From Streptosporangiaceae bacterium (lineage in GTDB: Bacteria; Actinomycetota; Actinomycetes; Streptosporangiales; Streptosporangiaceae), in contig JASHQP010000066.1 of the NCBI GenBank assembly GCA_030039095.1, positions 1 through 27,072 on the forward strand: 27,072 bases of DNA, in the 5' to 3' direction. How positions within the stretch are numbered: the first letter of the stretch is position 1; each line of letters begins with the position of its first letter. This document shows, one piece after another, positions 15,329 through 24,730 of this stretch. The translations under genes and the position numbers were made by a program. Below the pieces are notes generated by a model. That model ran no database searches and was not told the DNA's origin. It saw nothing but the letters and a program-made list of their open reading frames with translations.

Positions 15329-15585
15329 AGGTCACCTTCTCCGATGACGGATGGGATGACTACCTCTACTGGCCAACCCAGGATCGCAAGATCCTCAAAC
15401 GGATCAACCACCTTATCGAGGACATCTCCCGAAACGAGAACACAGGAATCGGGAAGCCCGAGCCGCTGCGCCACGAGTGGGCTGGATGGTGGTCCCGCAG
15501 GATCACGCAGGAGCACCGTCTCGTCTACCGGGTTGGTCATGACGGCGTCGAGATCGCGGTGTGCAGGTTTCATTACGGCAAGTAG
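15325..15585 (+). CDS. yoeB: Toxin YoeB, ribosome-dependent mRNA endoribonuclease
   Basis: It cleaves mRNA in the ribosomal A site when free of antitoxin. At 86 residues it is close to the 84 of E. coli YoeB. The catalytic residues fall at the same numbers as in E. coli: Glu46, Arg65, His83, with Tyr84 next. The motif WWSRRITQEHRLVYRV and the C-terminal CRFHYGK are family hallmarks. It starts at GTG 15325, four bases overlapping the antitoxin. All key residues are present, so the toxin looks active. Confidence 0.94.
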   Translation: MKVTFSDDGWDDYLYWPTQDRKILKRINHLIEDISRNENTGIGKPEPLRHEWAGWWSRRITQEHRLVYRVGHDGVEIAVCRFHYGK

Positions 15586-15628
15586 AACCCCCAGCGGCGC
15601 CTGCTCGACCCCGCGTCAACGTTGCTGG

Positions 15629-16081
15629 TCAAGCTGACGCGTCCGTTCTATCCCGCTTGGCCCAGTAGCGCAGCCAGAGCAGCCCGAAAACGGGAAGGAC
15701 GAGCGGGACGAAGCCGTAGCCAATGCCGTAGTCGGACCACACGGTGGCATCGGGGAAAGAGGCCGGGTCGAGGACGCTCCAGGTGCCGACCGCCACGACG
15801 CCGATGAACTCGACCGAGCACGACACGAAACAGATCCGGCGCGCCGTCCGGCTGCCCGCGGTGAGGGTGACCGTGGCGATGATGTAGACCACGCCGGCGA
15901 ACGCCGACAGCACGTAGGCGACCGGGGCATGGTGGAACTTCGTCGCGATCTGCACAGCTGCCCGCGAGGAAGCTGCGAGCGCGAAGAGGCCATAGATGGC
16001 GACCAGCAGCCGGCCCGGGCCGGTCCTGGTCGAGGTCGGCTGGGATTCCGAGAGTTCGGGTGCTGCCCTCGGCTCAGACAT
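15629..16081 (-). CDS. Small four-helix integral membrane protein, function unknown
   Basis: A 150-residue protein with a polar, proline-rich N-terminus (1-24) and four hydrophobic segments at about residues 25-45, 52-72, 85-105 and 117-138, ending in a basic tail. I do not recognise the family. Charged or aromatic points include a KFHH motif after the first helix and a WSDYGIGYGF stretch between helices 3 and 4. It overlaps the preceding gene (16074-16439) by 8 bp, so the two are co-transcribed and translationally coupled; together they may form a membrane complex (inference). Regulation should come from the dyad at 16451-16467. Confidence 0.75.
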   Translation of the reverse strand: MSEPRAAPELSESQPTSTRTGPGRLLVAIYGLFALAASSRAAVQIATKFHHAPVAYVLSAFAGVVYIIATVTLTAGSRTARRICFVSCSVEFIGVVAVGTWSVLDPASFPDATVWSDYGIGYGFVPLVLPVFGLLWLRYWAKRDRTDASA

Positions 16082-16439
16082 GGATAGCCGGCCAGATCTG
16101 ATGCAGCCGAACCATCAGCACGGCCGCGACCACCCCAGCCACGGCGGCTACCGCCGGACCCCACCGTGACCGTTCCAGCGCCCCCCAGAACGCCGCGGCC
16201 AGCGGGATGAGCGGGATCCCGATCAGGTATCCGATGAGTACCGCGAGGTCGGCCGGGCGATGGCCGCCGACCAGCCTGGCCACGATCATGCCTACAAGGA
16301 CGAGAAGAAGGATCTCCAGCACGCCGAGCGCGCCGAGCAGCGTAGCGCCCATTCGCCGGTTGCGGGCGGTCTCCACCACCGCGTACCCGGCGAGGGCGAG
16401 ACCCGCGACGATGATCGTCGTGGGAAGGACACCGTTCAC
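16074..16439 (-). CDS. Small integral membrane protein, first gene of a two-gene operon
   Basis: A 121-residue, almost wholly hydrophobic protein with four predicted membrane segments (about residues 3-23, 33-56, 63-85 and 95-112). A short basic loop (ETARNRRMG) follows helix 1. The family is not recognised. The start is GTG 16439, with TAAATT (minus-strand hexamer, plus 16447-16452) 7 nt upstream and no ribosome binding site, so the mRNA is probably leaderless. A perfect operator-like dyad overlaps this -10 box. It is followed by an overlapping second membrane gene. A repressor-controlled membrane pair is suggested, but the signal is unknown. Confidence 0.75.
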   Translation of the reverse strand: MNGVLPTTIIVAGLALAGYAVVETARNRRMGATLLGALGVLEILLLVLVGMIVARLVGGHRPADLAVLIGYLIGIPLIPLAAAFWGALERSRWGPAVAAVAGVVAAVLMVRLHQIWPAIHV

Positions 16440-16450
16440 GGGCGCAAATT

Positions 16451-16467
16451 TACTACGTTCCGTAGTA
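16451..16467. promoter_or_regulatory. Perfect operator-like dyad TACTACG-TTC-CGTAGTA
   Basis: A 7-3-7 inverted repeat starts 12 bp before GTG 16439 on the minus strand and overlaps the TAAATT -10 box by two bases, a typical repressor position. The form resembles sites of BlaI/MecI- or TetR-family repressors. No regulator gene is adjacent. It is 79 bp from the divergent kinase gene at 16546. Confidence 0.65.
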
Positions 16468-16531
16468 TCTGGCGCCAGCCCGACAGTGCGGACTCGCGGC
16501 CAGATGATGCCGAATCTCTCCGGCCTATGGC

Positions 16532-16548
16532 TAGGGTCGTAACCCGTG
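16532..16548 (+). promoter_or_regulatory. Leaderless promoter of the P-loop kinase gene
   Basis: TAGGGT (16532-16537), 8 nt, then GTG 16546; no Shine-Dalgarno. Confidence 0.45.
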
Positions 16549-17127
16549 GACCGGATCGCGATCGTCGGCTGCGGGGGGAGCGGTAAGTCCTGGCTGGCCA
16601 GGTCTCTGGGCGGCCTGCTGGGCGTCCAGCCGGTCCACCTGGATGGCCTCTATTACGACCAGGACTGGAAGCCACTGGATCAGGACCGGTTCGGCGCCCT
16701 GCAGGGCGATCTGGTGACCGCGCCGCGATGGATCATCGACGGCAACTACGCGTCCAGTCTCCCGATCCGGCTGCGGGCGGCAGACACAGTGATCTTCTTG
16801 GACCTGCCCAGCCGCACGTGCCTGTGCGCGATCGTGCGCCGCCGGATGCGCTACGGAGGCGGCCAGCACAAAGACATCGGCGTATACGACCGCATCAGCT
16901 GGGCCGTAGTCCGGTACGTCCTCGGCTACCGCCGCCAAATGGCGCCGCGGGTCCGGAGGCTGATCGCCGAGCACGCCGGGAACGCGGAGGTCGTCGTGCT
17001 GCGCAGCCGCCGCGCCACCCGCGACTACCTTGCCGTGACGGCGCAGTCGTCCGGATCCACGCGGGCCACCGCCGCTCATGAGCAGCGAGGCTTAGCCGGC
17101 AGCCCCGGGTCACGAGGCGCCTGGTGA
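16546..17127 (+). CDS. P-loop NTPase, adenylate-kinase-like (topology modulation/FlaR-like)
   Basis: A 193-residue nucleotide-binding protein with Walker A GCGGSGKS (residues 8-15) right at the N-terminus, VHLDGLYY, the lid-like [15 protein letters not shown] and a Walker-B-like [12 protein letters not shown] followed by [11 protein letters not shown]. This pattern is that of small AAA/kinase proteins annotated as DNA topology modulation protein or FlaR; the substrate is unknown. The last ~25 residues are low-complexity and probably not part of the fold. The stop overlaps a GTG (17124) of the flavohemoglobin frame. The promoter is of leaderless type. Confidence 0.82.
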   Translation: MDRIAIVGCGGSGKSWLARSLGGLLGVQPVHLDGLYYDQDWKPLDQDRFGALQGDLVTAPRWIIDGNYASSLPIRLRAADTVIFLDLPSRTCLCAIVRRRMRYGGGQHKDIGVYDRISWAVVRYVLGYRRQMAPRVRRLIAEHAGNAEVVVLRSRRATRDYLAVTAQSSGSTRATAAHEQRGLAGSPGSRGAW

Positions 17128-17243
17128 CTCTGGGTGATTCCTTGACTGCAAATGATCAATTCGGCTGGGCTCGCCGCGCGGGATGTGGTCGGCTTTGCGT
17201 GGGACAGGTGTGGTCATACCTGCGCGCGCAAGGGGTGTTGTCT

Positions 17244-18989
17244 GTGGGCGAGGAGACGGATCCGGACCTGTTCACGGACGCGGAAGGTGACTCGCTTCTT
17301 CCGGGGAAGGGCACGGCACCCGGCGCTGGGCTTCCCAAGCGCCAGCCGAAATTAGGCCCGGGGCGCATGGTGCATCCGTTGCCTGATCTCTCCGAGCAGG
17401 ATGCGGCAAAGATGGTGCGCATGCTCGCAGACGAGCGCGCCAAACTGGAGGAGCGGTCGGCCAGCGGCGCTCCCGATGAGCATGCTCTGTCCGGCCAGCT
17501 CTCAGCGGCGCCGCACGCCTTCCTTCCGCAGCAGCGGCGGGCCGATTCAAGGCCCCGTCGCATGTCGGTGGTGCCCCCATGGAGCCGGACGGTCGAGCCG
17601 GCCTGGCACGCCCTCAGGACCATGGTGGGGCTGCGGACGGGCGAGGAGGCTGGCGGCCGCAGCTTGACGTCCCTGACGGAGGGCCTGTCGTCCGGACCCT
17701 TCGTGGAGCCAGGTCCCGGGACGGACGCGCCCTGGACCGACCTTGCGCCCGCTGAGTCCGTGTCCGCTGAGTCCGTGTCCGCCGAGTCCGTGTCCGCCGA
17801 GTCCGTGTCCGCCTCTGCGTCGGCCGTATCTCCGGACCCCGCGATCGCGGCCGTCCAGGAGACGTTCGCGATCGTGGGAGCCGCGAGGGACGACGCGGCT
17901 GCCTACTTTTATGGCTGGCTGTTCGCCGGTCACCCCGAGCTTCGCGCGCTGTTCCCGGTCGCGATGAACGAGCAGCGGGACCGGCTGTTCCGGGCGCTCG
18001 GCAGGATCGTCGGAAGCATGAGCACCCCGGAGGAACTGGCGGCTTACCTGGCTCAGCTCGGCAGGGACCATCGCAAGTTCGCGGTGGAGCGCGAGATGTA
18101 CGACGCCGTCGGGGAAGCGCTCACTGCTGCGCTCCGCGCATTCGCCGGGCCGGTGTTCACCCCGGCGGCCGAGGAGGCGTGGGCGCAGGCGTATCAGGCG
18201 GCATCGTCGCTGATGATCGCGGCCGCAGACAAGGACAGCCTGAGCTCGCCGCCGTTCTGGAAGGCCGAGGTCGTCGGCAACGAGCAGCGCAGGCCCGGGA
18301 TCTCCATCCTGACCGTCGCAACGTATCTGCCGCTGCCCTATGAACCCGGCCAGCACGTCACCGTGCAGACGCCGAGCTGGCCGAAGGTCTGGCGGCCTTA
18401 CTCGGTAGCGTGCCGGCCGCGCGAGGACGGCCTGATGACCTTCCACATCAAGGCCGTCCCCGGCGGCTGGGTCAGCAACGCGCTGGTTTACCACGCCGAG
18501 CCGGGCACCGAGCTCGTCCTCGGTCCCGCGCTCGGCACGATGACGCTGGGTCGAGCCGGCCGCAGGGACCTGCTCTGCATCGCGGGCGGCACCGGCCTTG
18601 CCCCCATCAAGGCCATCATCGAGCAGGCAATCAGGGAGTCGACCGACTGTCCGCGGCAGATCCACCTGTTCTACGGCGCCCGGAACAGGGAGGACCTGTA
18701 CGACCTGCCGGAGCTGTGGCGCCTCGCCGACGCCTACCAGGGCTTCCGCCTCACGCCGGTGACCTCGGACGACCCGGCCTTTGACGGGATGCAGGGCAAC
18801 GTGGGCCGGGTGGCCGTGCGCTACATGCCGCCTCGGGACTGCGAGGCCTACGTCGCCGGACCGCCCGCGATGGTTCGGGAAACCGCCGAGGTGCTTGCGA
18901 AATCGGGCCTGCCACGTCAGCGGGTCCACTATGACGAGACACTGCTCGCCGACGGCGAGCGCCCCGGGCACGGCGAGCAGTCGCAGTAA
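17244..18989 (+). CDS. Flavohemoglobin-type NO dioxygenase with long N-terminal extension
   Basis: It is predicted to oxidise nitric oxide to nitrate with NAD(P)H, FAD and heme. The globin domain spans about residues 203-335, with Tyr in YFYGWLF (B10), Gln in MNEQRDRLF (E7) and proximal His276 in GRDHRKFAV. The FAD domain has RPYS (Arg384), and the NAD domain has GGTGLAPI (from Gly448), FYGARNREDLYDL and YVAGPPAMV. About 200 residues precede the globin: polar, Pro/Ser-rich and holding four AESVS repeats. The start is uncertain: GTG 17244 has AAGGGG 8 nt upstream, whereas GTG 17124 has GAGG and a GTGA overlap with the kinase gene, but the intervening 40 codons are poor in GC third bases. A rare TTA codon occurs at 17352. 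A TTGACT box (17142-17147) could serve as -35. Confidence 0.88.
   Translation: MGEETDPDLFTDAEGDSLLPGKGTAPGAGLPKRQPKLGPGRMVHPLPDLSEQDAAKMVRMLADERAKLEERSASGAPDEHALSGQLSAAPHAFLPQQRRADSRPRRMSVVPPWSRTVEPAWHALRTMVGLRTGEEAGGRSLTSLTEGLSSGPFVEPGPGTDAPWTDLAPAESVSAESVSAESVSAESVSASASAVSPDPAIAAVQETFAIVGAARDDAAAYFYGWLFAGHPELRALFPVAMNEQRDRLFRALGRIVGSMSTPEELAAYLAQLGRDHRKFAVEREMYDAVGEALTAALRAFAGPVFTPAAEEAWAQAYQAASSLMIAAADKDSLSSPPFWKAEVVGNEQRRPGISILTVATYLPLPYEPGQHVTVQTPSWPKVWRPYSVACRPREDGLMTFHIKAVPGGWVSNALVYHAEPGTELVLGPALGTMTLGRAGRRDLLCIAGGTGLAPIKAIIEQAIRESTDCPRQIHLFYGARNREDLYDLPELWRLADAYQGFRLTPVTSDDPAFDGMQGNVGRVAVRYMPPRDCEAYVAGPPAMVRETAEVLAKSGLPRQRVHYDETLLADGERPGHGEQSQ
17751..17810 (+). repeat. Four tandem 15-bp repeats encoding AESVS
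   Basis: Units of the type GCYGAGTCCGTGTCC are repeated four times without gaps, in frame, in the linker before the globin domain. Near-identity at DNA level suggests recent slippage expansion and probable length variation between strains. Confidence 0.9.
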
Positions 18990-19024
18990 CAGGCGAGCCT
19001 TCTCGAGGTGACATTGCCCCGTTG

Positions 19025-19035
19025 GGGTAATACCC
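19025..19035. promoter_or_regulatory. Palindrome GGGTA-A-TACCC before the second toxin-antitoxin pair
   Basis: A perfect 11-bp palindrome lies 35 bp before the antitoxin ATG, next to a TTGCCCCGTTGGGG stretch that is also nearly symmetric. It probably overlaps the promoter and could be the autoregulatory operator. Confidence 0.45.
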
Positions 19036-19070
19036 TAGAGGGGCAGCGACTGAGCGAGGGCTTGGAGCCG

Positions 19071-19313
19071 ATGACAGCAGACATCATCGAGTTGGACGAC
19101 CGGGGCAGGGCGCCGCTGCGGAAGTACGCCCGTCCGAAGGGGCGCTACCTGGTGGAAGTTGATGAAGAGGGCGTCATCCATCTGTATCCAGCGACGGTTA
19201 TCACCGAGCTGGAAGTGGAGATGTGGCGCCACCGGCCACAGGACGCTGCCCGAATCGACGCAAGTCTCGCGAATCCCGGTCAGCTCGTCGAACTGACCAA
19301 GGAAGAGCTGTGA
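19071..19313 (+). CDS. Probable antitoxin of a RelE-like pair
   Basis: An 80-residue acidic protein. The N-terminal half (DIIELDDRGRAPLRKYARPKG, then YLVEVDEEGVIHLYPATVI) is beta-strand rich and resembles AbrB/SpoVT-type antitoxins; the C-terminal half (ITELEVEMWRHRPQDAARID) is helical and would bind the toxin. ATG 19071 is favoured because the upstream extension to 19008 is not protein-like and crosses the palindrome. GAGGG is about 11 nt away and GGAG 3 nt. Its TGA overlaps the toxin GTG (GTGA). The AbrB assignment is by pattern only. Confidence 0.75.
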   Translation: MTADIIELDDRGRAPLRKYARPKGRYLVEVDEEGVIHLYPATVITELEVEMWRHRPQDAARIDASLANPGQLVELTKEEL

Positions 19314-19609
19314 CACGGAGGTTCGCGTTCCATCCGACAGCGAGGGAGGCGTACCTGGCGCTCCGGAGGGATCCAGAGGGCGCGCTCTATCTGGCTGTCA
19401 AGAAAGTGCTCAGCGATCTGCTGGAGAATCCGGGGAACCGTCGGTTGCGCCAATTGCGGTACCGCCCTGATACATGGGCTGTGCTGGTGCGGTGCGGCGA
19501 CGTTCGATGGCTCGTCCTGGGGCGTCCCTCCGGGGAGGATCCCGACCTCATCGAAGTGCACTACGTTGGCCCAGCTCCCGGAGAACTCAACTCCCGAGAA
19601 GGCGGATGA
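19310..19609 (+). CDS. RelE/ParE-like toxin
   Basis: A 99-residue basic protein with the small RelE-like layout: FAFHPTAREAYLALRR helix, KKVLSDLLENPGN helix, then strands RLRQLRYRP, WAVLVRCGDVRWLVLG and DLIEVHYVGPAP. It starts at GTG 19310, overlapping the antitoxin stop by four bases, with AAGGAAG about 5 nt upstream. The catalytic residues of classical RelE or YoeB cannot be mapped with certainty. Its 3' end is 1 bp from the chosen tex start, so tex may be expressed with this pair. The mechanism (mRNA cleavage or gyrase inhibition) is open. Confidence 0.75.
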   Translation: MTRRFAFHPTAREAYLALRRDPEGALYLAVKKVLSDLLENPGNRRLRQLRYRPDTWAVLVRCGDVRWLVLGRPSGEDPDLIEVHYVGPAPGELNSREGG

Positions 19610-19610
19610 A

Positions 19611-22094
<2,484 letters not shown>

Positions 22095-22134
22095 CGATAA
22101 CGCCGCTGGTGCGGCCGGCCCAGGACGCGCCGGA

Positions 22135-22611
22135 TCAGCCAGGCAGGGGCTTCTCCATGTAGATGCGGCGGTAGCCGTCCTCGGCGCGGCGGTCGACCTC
22201 GGTGTAGCCGAGGCGGGCATAGATGGCCTGGTTCTCGGTCATCGCCTCGTGGGTCACCAGCGCCATCCGGGTGAACCCACCGCGGGCGGCCTCCCGCTCG
22301 GCGAACTCCATCAGTGCGCGGCCAAGCCCGCGGCCCTGGGCGTCGGGATGGATGGCGACGTTCTCGACGAGCAGATGTCCCTCGCGGGGGTACAGGGTCA
22401 GCACGGCCATCACAGGCGAGCCGGCGACCCAGGTTGTGCCGTCCTCGACGGACGGCCCGTAGTCGCGGAAAATGGGCGCGGGCTGCTTGTCCATCCGGGT
22501 GAGGTACTTGGCATAGGCGGCGGCGATGATCGCCTTGATCGCCGGCAGATCGGCGGCGGTCGCGCGGCGGAGCCCGGGCGGCCCGGACGCGGTATCAGGG
22601 GAGTCAGGCAC
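22135..22611 (-). CDS. GNAT family N-acetyltransferase
   Basis: A 158-residue acetyl-CoA-dependent acyltransferase. The GNAT core is visible: the N-terminal RRATAADLPAIKAIIAAAY, strands LLVENVAIHPDAQGRGLGRALM with the Q/RxxGxG/A acetyl-CoA loop, and the C-terminal TENQAIYARLGYTEV motif. The substrate is unknown. It begins at GTG 22611 with TAGAGT (plus 22618-22623) 6 nt upstream and no ribosome binding site, so a leaderless mRNA is likely. It is convergent with tex; only 40 bp separate the stops. Confidence 0.9.
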   Translation of the reverse strand: MPDSPDTASGPPGLRRATAADLPAIKAIIAAAYAKYLTRMDKQPAPIFRDYGPSVEDGTTWVAGSPVMAVLTLYPREGHLLVENVAIHPDAQGRGLGRALMEFAEREAARGGFTRMALVTHEAMTENQAIYARLGYTEVDRRAEDGYRRIYMEKPLPG

Positions 22612-22623
22612 GAACCGACTCTA
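22609..22623 (-). promoter_or_regulatory. Leaderless promoter of the acetyltransferase gene
   Basis: On the minus strand TAGAGT is followed by 6 nt and the GTG start. Confidence 0.45.
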
Positions 22624-22698
22624 CAAATTGGCCGTATCGCGGATGCTTATGCCGGTCGTGGCTGATGGCTGCGCGGTCACCGCTGACGGCTGCGCCCC

Positions 22699-23709
22699 TC
22701 ACGGCCACGGCCGGACCGACACATTCCGCGCCAGCGCCAGCGCGGCGGTCAGCCCGGGGGAGCTGCCGGTTCCGCCGATGCCCTGGGTCGATGCCGCGCC
22801 CGCCGCGCAGCCGAGCGCCAGCGCCTCCGGCGGGTCGTCGCCCCGCAGCAGCCCGGCGAGCAGGCCCGCGTTGAAGCAGTCACCGGCGCCGGTCGCGTCC
22901 ACCGGCGACACCGGCGGAGGGGTTGCCAGGTAACGCCCCGAGGCGTCCGCGTAGAGGGCTCCGCGGGCGCCGAGCTTGACCGCTATCGCGCCACCGGTCT
23001 TGGTCAACGAGGCCAGCGCGTCGGGCAGCGTCGCCGCGCCGGCCATCCGCAGCGCTTCCGCCTCGTTGGGCAGCAGCAGGTCGGTCTGCGCGAGCACATC
23101 GGGGAAGAAGCCCGCACCCCACGTCCCGGACGGGTCCCAGTTGGTGTCCAGAGACGTGGACGCGCCGGCCGAGCGCGCCGCCGCCAGCAGCGCGGGAAGG
23201 CCGGGGCCAAGGGTCTGCTCCAGCAGGAAGTAGCTGCTGATGTGGACGTGCCGGGCCCGCGAGAGCAGCTCGGCGGGCACATCAGCCGTGGTGAGCGACG
23301 GGATCGCGCCCTCCGCGGTGAGGATGGCCCGGTCCGCGCCCCGCGATAGCGCGACCGTCATGCCGGTCGGCAGCTGCGCGCGTACCGTCACGCCGCCGGT
23401 GTCGACGCCCGCCCTGGCGAGCTCGGCGAGCATGAAGTTCCCGGCGGCGTCGTCGCCGATCGCGGCGGCGATGGCGACGCGCAGGCCAAGCCTCGCGGCG
23501 GCGATCGCGGTGATCGAGGCCGATCCGCCCACGACCAGGGCCATGGTATCGACCAGCTTCTCCTGCTGGCCGAACGCCGGTGTCACGTCGTCGCCCAGCA
23601 CCAGCACGTCCGGGTTGCAGTCGCCGATCAGGAGGAGGTCGAAGGCACGCTCGTCCCCCGGGGCCGGGCGGACGGGGCGGACACCCGGCGGATGCGGCTC
23701 ACTCGCCAC
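22699..23709 (-). CDS. PfkB-family carbohydrate kinase
   Basis: An ATP-dependent sugar or nucleoside kinase of the ribokinase fold, 336 residues. Early residues LLLIGDCNPDVLV, the family signature VVGGSASITAIAAARLG and the C-terminal signature DATGAGDCFNAGLLAG with catalytic Asp277 are all present; SLDTNWDPSGTW and LLLPNEAEALRMAG lie between. The start GTG 23709 overlaps the end of the DeoR gene by 11 bp, so both belong to one minus-strand operon. The divergent sugar-type ABC transporter suggests the kinase phosphorylates the imported sugar or a breakdown product; the exact sugar cannot be read. Confidence 0.92.
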   Translation of the reverse strand: MASEPHPPGVRPVRPAPGDERAFDLLLIGDCNPDVLVLGDDVTPAFGQQEKLVDTMALVVGGSASITAIAAARLGLRVAIAAAIGDDAAGNFMLAELARAGVDTGGVTVRAQLPTGMTVALSRGADRAILTAEGAIPSLTTADVPAELLSRARHVHISSYFLLEQTLGPGLPALLAAARSAGASTSLDTNWDPSGTWGAGFFPDVLAQTDLLLPNEAEALRMAGAATLPDALASLTKTGGAIAVKLGARGALYADASGRYLATPPPVSPVDATGAGDCFNAGLLAGLLRGDDPPEALALGCAAGAASTQGIGGTGSSPGLTAALALARNVSVRPWP

Positions 23710-24493
23710 TGGCCCGCGATTCCGCGTGCCCGTCGCCGACCAGCGTGACGTGCACCCCGGCATCGGTCAGCGCGCTGACCGCTTCGGCGTCCGCGGATGC
23801 GTCGGTGATGAGCTCGCTGACGGCGCCGATCTCACAGATCCTGGCGAACGCGACCTTGCCGATCTTGGAACTGTCCGCCACGACCACGACGCGCCTCGCG
23901 CACCCGAGCATGACGGCGTTCGTGTGCGCCTCCACCTCGTGGTGCGTTGTGCAGCCGGCCCGGGCGTCGATGCCGTCCACGCCGATGAAGGCGACGTTCA
24001 GGTTCAGCCCGGTCAGGCTGGCCTCCGCGATCGGCCCGGACAACTCGTAGGACTGACTGCGGGCCACGCCGCCGGTGGTGATCAGCTTGATGCCGGGCCT
24101 GACCGCCAGTTCCGAGGCGATGTTCAGGGCGTTGGTCACGATCGTGAGCTTCTGCCGGTCGGCCAGCGCCCTCGCGACCTCGGTGGCGGTCGTTCCCCCG
24201 GTCAGGCCGACCGCCATCCCCTCGGTAACCTGCGCCGCCGCCTCGCGCGCGATGCGCCGCTTCTCCTCCGCGTAGCGGACGCCCTTATATCGCAGCGGCA
24301 GCTCGTAGGAGACCGCGTGAGCCGTCGCGCCGCCGTGGGTCCGTGCCAGCAGGCGCTGCTGTTCGAGGATCACCAGGTCCCGGCGGATGGTCGCGGGCGA
24401 CGCGTCCAGGTCGCCGGCCAGATCGGCAACCGCGACCGACCCGCCGTCGGCGAGCCGGTCCAGGATCGCGCTCAGCCGCGCAGCTCTGTGCAT
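23699..24493 (-). CDS. DeoR-family transcriptional regulator
   Basis: A 264-residue sugar-responsive repressor. The N-terminal HTH (RLSAILDRLADGGSVAVADL, DASPATIRRDLVILEQQRLLART, GGA) and the C-terminal DeoR effector domain (IAREAAAQVTEGMAVGLTGGTT, LTIVTNALNIA, NVAFIGVDGID, VVVADSSKIGK) are typical; the ligand is usually a sugar phosphate. ATG 24493 has TATGCT (plus 24502-24507) 8 nt upstream and no ribosome binding site (leaderless type). It is followed by the overlapping PfkB gene and faces the transporter genes. The direct repeats at 24574-24594 are its likely binding site. Confidence 0.94.
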   Translation of the reverse strand: MHRAARLSAILDRLADGGSVAVADLAGDLDASPATIRRDLVILEQQRLLARTHGGATAHAVSYELPLRYKGVRYAEEKRRIAREAAAQVTEGMAVGLTGGTTATEVARALADRQKLTIVTNALNIASELAVRPGIKLITTGGVARSQSYELSGPIAEASLTGLNLNVAFIGVDGIDARAGCTTHHEVEAHTNAVMLGCARRVVVVADSSKIGKVAFARICEIGAVSELITDASADAEAVSALTDAGVHVTLVGDGHAESRASGE

Positions 24494-24573
24494 AGCAAAA
24501 GAGCATATCGGTGCAGGTTGGTTGCTTGGCTGTGATCGGGCCTGGGCGGGCCAGGCGCATCCATGTGGTCATC

Positions 24574-24594
24574 GATGCACGATTGATGCTTGAT
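24574..24594. promoter_or_regulatory. Direct repeats GATGCACGAT / GATGCTTGAT, likely DeoR operator
   Basis: Two 10-bp direct repeats (8 of 10 identical) are spaced by 11 bp, one helical turn, and flanked by TGCAC (24576-24580) and GTGCA (24596-24600). They lie 16 bp upstream of the transporter promoter -35 and about 70 bp from the DeoR promoter, so they could control both. Confidence 0.55.
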
Positions 24595-24609
24595 AGTGCA
24601 CATGCAGGG

Positions 24610-24639
24610 TTGCTTCTATGAGTGAATCCACTCTAGATT
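24610..24639 (+). promoter_or_regulatory. Promoter of the sugar ABC transporter operon
   Basis: TTGCTT (24610-24615), an 18-nt spacer and TAGATT (24634-24639). Transcription would start near 24646, leaving a leader of about 85 nt to ATG 24731. Confidence 0.55.
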
Positions 24640-24730
24640 GACGGAATATGAGCGTAAACGATCGCCTGTGGGCGGCCGTGTCCGCGCTCGGATCGTGCCT
24701 GCCAGCGCGCCTGCCCGAAAGAGGGAACCG

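Noticed and set aside
17124..17243. Upstream start GTG 17124 for the flavohemoglobin
   Set aside because: It has GAGG and a GTGA overlap, but the 40 codons use far fewer G/C third bases than neighbours and contain the TTGACT promoter-like box. Kept only as an alternative.
17751..17810. Possible CRISPR-like or minisatellite array
   Set aside because: The units are 15 bp without spacers and lie in frame in a protein linker; it is an in-gene tandem repeat.
24540..24556. Hairpin GCCTGG-GCGGG-CCAGGC between DeoR and the transporter gene
   Set aside because: It lies upstream of both promoters, outside predicted transcripts, and is short and GC-only; probably chance.
24638..24730. 31-residue extension of the sugar-binding protein
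   Set aside because: It overlaps the promoter region and lacks signal-peptide character; ATG 24731 has a ribosome binding site and starts a proper lipoprotein signal.
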